Below, piece after piece: positions 59,460-64,000 of a stretch of 64,000 nt of DNA. Each line of letters starts with the position of its first letter. Positions within the stretch are counted from its first letter, which is position 1. Below the pieces are notes generated by a model that did not search any database, was not told the DNA's origin, and was given only the letters and a program-made list of their open reading frames with translations. The stretch spans positions 62,001 through 126,000 of the forward strand of contig NZ_JBGCBY010000011.1 in assembly GCF_041262165.1 (NCBI RefSeq), in the 5' to 3' direction. Source of the DNA: Streptacidiphilus sp041262165 (GTDB lineage Bacteria > Actinomycetota > Actinomycetes > Streptomycetales > Streptomycetaceae). Position numbers and translations under genes: made by a program.

Positions 59460-62210
59460 TCAGGCGTCGCCGCCGGCCGCGCCCGGGTGCGCGGCGGAGA
59501 CGTCCAGCAGCCGGTAGCGGTCGATGGCCGCCTTCAGCGCCGTACGGTCCACCTTGCCCTGCTTGGCGAGCTCGGTGAGCACGCCGAGGACCACCGACTG
59601 CGCGTCGATGTGGAAGAAGCGACGGGCCGCGCCACGGGTGTCGGCGAAGCCGAAGCCGTCCGCGCCCAGCGACTGCCACTGGCCCGGCACCCAGCGCGAG
59701 ATCTGGTCCGGCACCGCGCGCATCCAGTCCGAGACGGCCACGAACGGGCCCTCGGAGCCGGACAGCTTGGTGGTGACGTAGGGGACGCGCTGCTCCTCGT
59801 CCGGGTGCAGCAGGTTGAACTCCTCCACGGCGATCGCGTCGCGGCGCAGTTCGGTCCAGGAGGTCGCCGACCAGACGTCCGCCCGGACGTTCCATTCCTC
59901 GGCGAGGATGCGCTGCGCCTCCAGCGCCCACGGCACAGCCACGCCCGAGGCGAGGATCTGCGCGGGGATGTGGCCGCTGGTCCCGGGGGCGTACTTGTGC
60001 AGGCCCTTGAGGATGCCCTCGACGTCCACGTTCTCGGGCTCGGCCGGCATCCGCATCGGCTCGTTGTAGACCGTCATGTAGTAGAAGACGTCCTCGCCGT
60101 GCGGGAACTCGGCGCTGGAGCCGTACATCCGGCGCAGACCGTCCTGCACGATGTGCGCGATCTCGAAGCCGTACGCCGGGTCGTACGCGACGACGGCCGG
60201 GTTGGTCGAGGCGAGCAGGTGGCTGTGGCCGTCGGCGTGCTGCAGGCCCTCACCCGTGAGGGTGGTGCGGCCCGCGGTGGCGCCGAGGACGAAGCCGCGC
60301 GCCAGCTGGTCGGCCATCTGCCAGAACTGGTCGCCCGTGCGCTGGAACCCGAACATCGAGTAGAAGACGTAGACCGGGATCAGCGGCTCGCCGTGGGTCG
60401 AGTACGACGACCCGGCGGCGATCAGCGAGGCGGTGCAGCCGGCCTCGGAGATGCCGTCGTGCAGCATCTGGCCGGTCGGCGACTCCTTGTAGGCGAGCAG
60501 CAGTTCGCGGTCCACCGACTCGTACAGCTGGCCCTGCGGGTTGTAGATCTTCGCCGAGGGGAACAGCGAGTCCATGCCGAAGGTGCGGTACTCGTCGGGG
60601 GCGATCGGCACGAAGCGCTTGCCGATCTCCTTGTCCCGCATCAGGTCCTTGAGCAGCCGGACGAACGCCATGGTGGTGGCGATCTCCTGCTGGCCGGAGC
60701 CCTTCTTGAGGACCTTGTAGGCGTCGTCGCCCGGGAGCTCCAGCTTGCGCGGCCGCACCTTGCGGGTCGGCATGTAGCCGCCGAGCTCGCGCCGGCGGTC
60801 GTGCATGTACTGGATCTCCTCCGAGTCCTTGCCCGGGTGGTAGTACGGCGGGTAGCCCTCGTCCAGCTGCTTGTCGGTGATCGGCAGGTGCAGCCGGTCG
60901 CGGAAGCGCTTGAGGTCCTCGGTGGTCAGCTTCTTCATCTGGTGGGTCGCGTTGCGGCCCTCGAAGTTGGGACCGAGGGTCCAGCCCTTGACCGTGTGCG
61001 CCAGGATGACGGTCGGCTGCCCGACGTGCTCGCGGGCCGCCTTGAACGCCGCGTAGACCTTGGCGTGGTCGTGGCCGCCGCGACCCAGGTGCTGGATCTG
61101 CTGGTCGGTGAGGTCCTCGACCATCTTGCGCAGGCGCAGGTCGCTGCCGAAGAAGTTCTCCCGGATGTACGCGCCGGACTCGGTGGCGTACGTCTGGAAC
61201 TGGCCGTCCGGGGTGGTGTTGAGCTTGTTCACCAGCACGCCGTCGCGGTCCTGGGCCAGCAGCGGGTCCCAGCTGCGGTCCCAGACCAGCTTGATGACGT
61301 TCCAGCCGGCGCCGCGGAACTGCGACTCCAGCTCCTGGATGATCTTGCCGTTGCCGCGGACCGGGCCGTCGAGTCGCTGCAGGTTGCAGTTGACCACGAA
61401 GGTCAGGTTGTCCAGGTTCTCGCGAGCGGCGAGGGACAGCTGGCCCAGCGACTCCGGCTCGTCCATCTCGCCGTCGCCGAGGAAGGCGTAGACGTGCGAG
61501 CTGGAGGTGTCCTTGATGCCGCGGTCCTGCAGGTAGCGGTTCATCCGCGCCTGGTAGATCGCGCCCAGCGGGCCGAGGCCCATGGAGACGGTCGGGAACT
61601 CCCAGAAGTCCGGCATCAGGCGCGGGTGCGGGTAGCTCGACAGACCGTACGGGGCCTTCGACTTCTCCTGGCGGAAGGCGTCGAGCTGCTGCTCGGACAG
61701 CCGGTCCAGCAGGAAGGCGCGGGCGTAGATGCCGGGGGAGGCGTGACCCTGGAAGAAGATCTGGTCGCCGGACTCCCCGTCCGCGTCCTTGCCCCGGAAG
61801 AAGTAGTTGAAGCCCACGTCGTAGAGCGACGCGGAGGAGGCGAAGGTGGCGATGTGCCCGCCCACGCCGATGCCCGGGCGCTGCGCCCGGGAGACCATCA
61901 CGGCCGCGTTCCAGCGGGTCGCGTTGAGGACCTTGCGCTCGATCTCCTCGTTGCCGGGGAAGAACGGCTCGTTCTTGGTCGCGATGGTGTTGATGTAGTC
62001 CGTGCTGCGCATCTCGGGCACGGCGACGCGCTTCTCGCGGGCGCGCTCGATGAGCCGGAGCATCAGGTAGCGGGCGCGTTCACGGCCCCGCTCGTCGATG
62101 GCGGCGTCGAGCGATTCCAGCCACTCGCTGGTCTCCTCGGGATCGAAGTCCGGGACCTGGCTGGGCAGGCCGCCAATGATGATCGGGTTGCGATCGGATC
62201 CGGAAGCCAC
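59460..62210 (-). CDS. aceE: pyruvate dehydrogenase E1 component (homodimeric)
   Basis: 916 residues from GTG (62208-62210), AAGGAACAGC upstream. TPP motif AFLGDGEMDEPESLGQLSLA through FVVNCNLQ, and C-terminal ADGFGFADTRGAARRFF. Usual length for the single-chain E1. Decarboxylates pyruvate to feed acetyl-CoA. Its promoter region holds the palindrome TACCCATGGGTA. Confidence 0.96.
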   Translation of the reverse strand: MASGSDRNPIIIGGLPSQVPDFDPEETSEWLESLDAAIDERGRERARYLMLRLIERAREKRVAVPEMRSTDYINTIATKNEPFFPGNEEIERKVLNATRWNAAVMVSRAQRPGIGVGGHIATFASSASLYDVGFNYFFRGKDADGESGDQIFFQGHASPGIYARAFLLDRLSEQQLDAFRQEKSKAPYGLSSYPHPRLMPDFWEFPTVSMGLGPLGAIYQARMNRYLQDRGIKDTSSSHVYAFLGDGEMDEPESLGQLSLAARENLDNLTFVVNCNLQRLDGPVRGNGKIIQELESQFRGAGWNVIKLVWDRSWDPLLAQDRDGVLVNKLNTTPDGQFQTYATESGAYIRENFFGSDLRLRKMVEDLTDQQIQHLGRGGHDHAKVYAAFKAAREHVGQPTVILAHTVKGWTLGPNFEGRNATHQMKKLTTEDLKRFRDRLHLPITDKQLDEGYPPYYHPGKDSEEIQYMHDRRRELGGYMPTRKVRPRKLELPGDDAYKVLKKGSGQQEIATTMAFVRLLKDLMRDKEIGKRFVPIAPDEYRTFGMDSLFPSAKIYNPQGQLYESVDRELLLAYKESPTGQMLHDGISEAGCTASLIAAGSSYSTHGEPLIPVYVFYSMFGFQRTGDQFWQMADQLARGFVLGATAGRTTLTGEGLQHADGHSHLLASTNPAVVAYDPAYGFEIAHIVQDGLRRMYGSSAEFPHGEDVFYYMTVYNEPMRMPAEPENVDVEGILKGLHKYAPGTSGHIPAQILASGVAVPWALEAQRILAEEWNVRADVWSATSWTELRRDAIAVEEFNLLHPDEEQRVPYVTTKLSGSEGPFVAVSDWMRAVPDQISRWVPGQWQSLGADGFGFADTRGAARRFFHIDAQSVVLGVLTELAKQGKVDRTALKAAIDRYRLLDVSAAHPGAAGGDA

Positions 62211-62292
62211 GCTGTTCCTTCACTGTCGGTCTAACTAAGAGGTGGTGTCGCGCCGCCTCCATCGTGGACCGCAGGTCGAGAAACGTCATCTC

Positions 62293-62304
62293 TACCCATG
62301 GGTA
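62293..62304. promoter_or_regulatory. perfect palindrome in aceE promoter region
   Basis: TACCCATGGGTA, 12-bp exact palindrome about 85 bp upstream of the aceE start. Candidate operator; cognate regulator not identified. Confidence 0.5.
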
Positions 62305-62665
62305 ACCAATTCCTGCCCGCGTGGTGCACTGTGTCGTTTCCACGCACAAGCTCCACTTTTGGGTGAAACCGGTCCCGTCCTGCAGCTCGGGCCCGGGGTT
62401 GGGGTCCGAGCTACGACGAGGGGGCCCGACCGTGCCACAACGTTGTGGTGGTGGGGAGGGCTTGGGGAGGGCCAATCCAGAACTCTACGCCCGGAACCCG
62501 CGTGCTCCCGTACGCTTCGCTGACCGGCGGCTCCTCCGGGTGGAGGCCCTGATCGCCGAGCGGATAGCCGCGCTCACGAGGAGTGAGGGGGTGGTGGGAC
62601 GGGTAGGGGAGTCGGCAATCCACTGCGCGCACCACCCGCACCAGTTGATACTGGGGCAAATGGGC

Positions 62666-62679
62666 GTGATGTGTGTCAC
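62666..62679. promoter_or_regulatory. Crp-like box upstream of DUF3052
   Basis: GTGATGTGTGTCAC matches GTGA-N6-TCAC, the consensus of Crp-family sites, about 155 bp before the DUF3052 start; flanking C/G extends the symmetry. Confidence 0.5.
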
Positions 62680-62821
62680 GCTCGACGGCGTGTCGCGTTG
62701 TGACACAGCGTCGTTTGAACGGGATAGGGGATCGGGTACTTGCGCTGAGCGCCCCGCCCGTGTGGACTACGGCCACAGCCCTGGCTTCAGGAGTCAGGGT
62801 CGGATATAGGAGGCAATTCCC

Positions 62822-63268
62822 GTGAGCGCGACCGCGGACCCCGCGGAGGACAGGTCCAACCCGGCAAATCGGTTGGGTTTCCAGCCCGGACAGGTGGTCC
62901 AGGAGCTCGGCTACGACGACGACGTCGACCAGGAACTGCGTGAGGCCGTCGAGGACCTCACCGGCACCGAACTCGTCGATGAGGACTACGACGACGTCGC
63001 CGACGCCGTGCTGATGTGGTTCCGCGAGGACAGCGAGGACGGCGATCTCACCGACGCCCTCGTCGACGCCCAGGAGTACCTGGTGGAGGGCGGCCTCGTC
63101 TGGCTGCTCAGCCCCAAGACCGGGCGTACCGGGCACGTCGAGGCCAGCGACATCGCCGACGCGGCGCAGACCGCAGGCCTCTCCCAGACCAGCACGGTCT
63201 CCGTCAGCAAGGACTGGTCGGCCGTGAGGCTGGCCACCCCCAAGGCCGCCAAGGCGGGCAAGCGCTGA
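62822..63268 (+). CDS. DUF3052 protein
   Basis: 148 residues from GTG 62822, AGGAGG upstream. NRLGFQPGQVVQELGYDDDV, ELVDEDYDDVADAVLMWFRE and WLLSPKTGRTGHVEASDIAD are DUF3052 hallmarks. Acidic, cytoplasmic, conserved beside aceE in streptomycetes; function unknown. Confidence 0.92.
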   Translation: MSATADPAEDRSNPANRLGFQPGQVVQELGYDDDVDQELREAVEDLTGTELVDEDYDDVADAVLMWFREDSEDGDLTDALVDAQEYLVEGGLVWLLSPKTGRTGHVEASDIADAAQTAGLSQTSTVSVSKDWSAVRLATPKAAKAGKR

Positions 63269-63302
63269 CCGCCTGACGCCGAAAGACCCAGCAGTCGGCG
63301 CA

Positions 63303-63333
63303 GCCCCGTCCCCGCCCTCGCGGGGGCCGGGGC
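63303..63333 (+). terminator. terminator of DUF3052 gene
   Basis: Hairpin GCCCCGTCCCCGC / GCGGGGGCCGGGGC, about 13 bp with an internal mismatch, 35 bp downstream of the stop. Confidence 0.65.
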
Positions 63334-63501
63334 GCCGCAGTCGACCCCGGCCGCCCGGCCGGACACCCAGCGACGTGGGCGTTCGGCCGGGCGGCCGTGT
63401 CTTCGCGACGTGGTGCAGGCATTGCGGTCGGCGTTGCGACGACCCGCGGCTCCCCAGGTCGTAAGTGCGGCGCAAGCCGGGCGGCGGGGCAGAATGCAGG
63501 G

Positions 63502-64000
63502 ATGGACGATCATCGCGGAGTCGCCACGGGACCGCCCGAGGAGCTCAGGACGCGGGTTCTGAGCGCCTGGGACGCGCTCCTCGCCCTGGCTGACTCCGCC
63601 GGGCGGCAGGACCTGGCGCTCCTGGCCGAGCTCGGCTCCTGGCCGGAGCGGCCGGTGCTTGCGCGGCTGATGGCCCAGGCCCGGAGCGGGTTGCCAGGCT
63701 CGGATCCAGGCCCGGAGCGAGGCCCGGGACGAGGCCCGGAAGGGAGTCCGGAACGAGCTCCCGAGCCGCCGAGGCAGGACCACGCCGGCGAGGACCGCGA
63801 GGCCGTCCTCGCCGCACTGGCCGGCGCTCGGCAGCGGGTCGCCGCGGCCCTGGACGAGGTCGCCGAACAGCCGGCCCTCGCCCTCGTCGAGCTGGACTCC
63901 GCACTGGGCCCGCTCCCGCTGCTCACCCAGATCCACGCGATGGGCCATGAGCTGGCTCTCGCCGCGCTGCGCTGCTCGGAAGGACCGGCCGCCGTGCCGG
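63502..64000 (+). CDS. hypothetical protein, truncated by window end
   Basis: 166 codons visible from ATG 63502: MDDHRGVATGPPEELRTRVL, ALLALADSAGRQDLALLAEL, then a linker with repeated GPERGPGRGPEG units, then helical QRVAAALDEVAEQPALALVE and HAMGHELALAALRCSEG. Resembles helical maleylpyruvate-isomerase-like or DinB-type folds; not confirmed. Stop lies beyond the window. Confidence 0.6.
   Translation, partial: MDDHRGVATGPPEELRTRVLSAWDALLALADSAGRQDLALLAELGSWPERPVLARLMAQARSGLPGSDPGPERGPGRGPEGSPERAPEPPRQDHAGEDREAVLAALAGARQRVAAALDEVAEQPALALVELDSALGPLPLLTQIHAMGHELALAALRCSEGPAAVP

Larger units (their letters stand above)
62211..62821. other. aceE-DUF3052 divergent intergenic region
   Basis: 611 bp without a trusted gene. 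It contains the aceE promoter side with palindrome at 62293-62304 and a Crp-like box at 62666-62679 ahead of the DUF3052 gene. Several ORF-like stretches here look non-coding. Confidence 0.5.

Noticed and set aside
62311..62821. Several ORF-like frames between aceE and DUF3052
   Set aside because: Their composition is non-protein-like and they overlap control sites; no ribosome binding sites.

Overview
The window is very GC-rich, with GTG/TTG starts, GGAGG-type ribosome binding sites and gene families typical of Streptomycetaceae (FasR-FabD-FabH-ACP-FabF cluster, homodimeric AceE next to a DUF3052 gene, DUF3145, PucR-type FasR, SGNH and DUF1023 hydrolases). It looks like chromosome of a Streptomyces/Kitasatospora-like actinomycete carrying one decaying integrated element.

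Layout. 0-14.4 kb is ordinary chromosome: an FGGY kinase fragment, a YtxH-like protein, two tandem tRNA-Asn genes, a membrane-tethered MazF/PemK-type protein, a TetR/short-chain reductase pair with twin operators, a TmrB-like ATPase, a split NHEJ set (Ku-ligase operon plus divergent primase/polymerase), two secreted or membrane hydrolases, a RibD/DHFR-like reductase, a two-component system and a secreted repeat protein.

14.4-29.3 kb is an accessory island ending at a CAT-anticodon tRNA whose 3' end faces the island. It holds a tyrosine integrase, a second integrase fragment, an FtsK/TraB-like translocase, a DUF2637 Spd-like membrane protein, small transfer-type membrane proteins, a WhiJ-like three-gene regulatory set, several small Cys-rich (zinc-binding type) proteins, a SUKH protein and lipoproteins. 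About eleven genes here are broken by single-base frameshifts, amber stops or truncation, whereas I saw no such lesion in the roughly 49 kb around it. The pattern fits a dying actinomycete integrative and conjugative element; no replication initiator is visible.

29.4-45.6 kb contains a GT87 membrane mannosyltransferase, a MarR/zinc-free reductase pair, then a complete L-arabinose system: araB-araD-araA (translationally coupled by 4-nt overlaps), a LacI-family regulator, a periplasmic-type ABC importer (binding lipoprotein, dual ATPase, permease) and a secreted GH51 arabinofuranosidase with two LamG domains. Four matching operators (core TGTNAGCGNNAACA) mark the araB promoter, the araB start codon itself, the regulator promoter and the transporter promoter, which defines the regulon directly from sequence.

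45.8-64 kb is core chromosome: DUF3145, a secreted S53 peptidase that appears to begin with ATT, the fatty-acid synthesis cluster with its regulator FasR, a pirin, a serine hydrolase, a MerR/aldo-keto reductase pair with a 19-bp-spacer promoter, a secreted DUF1023 hydrolase, a small conserved protein, aceE, DUF3052 and a truncated gene at the window end. A two-member inverted-repeat element (216 bp and 85 bp copies with compensatory stem changes) lies at the ends of the sensor kinase gene and of the ABC permease gene.
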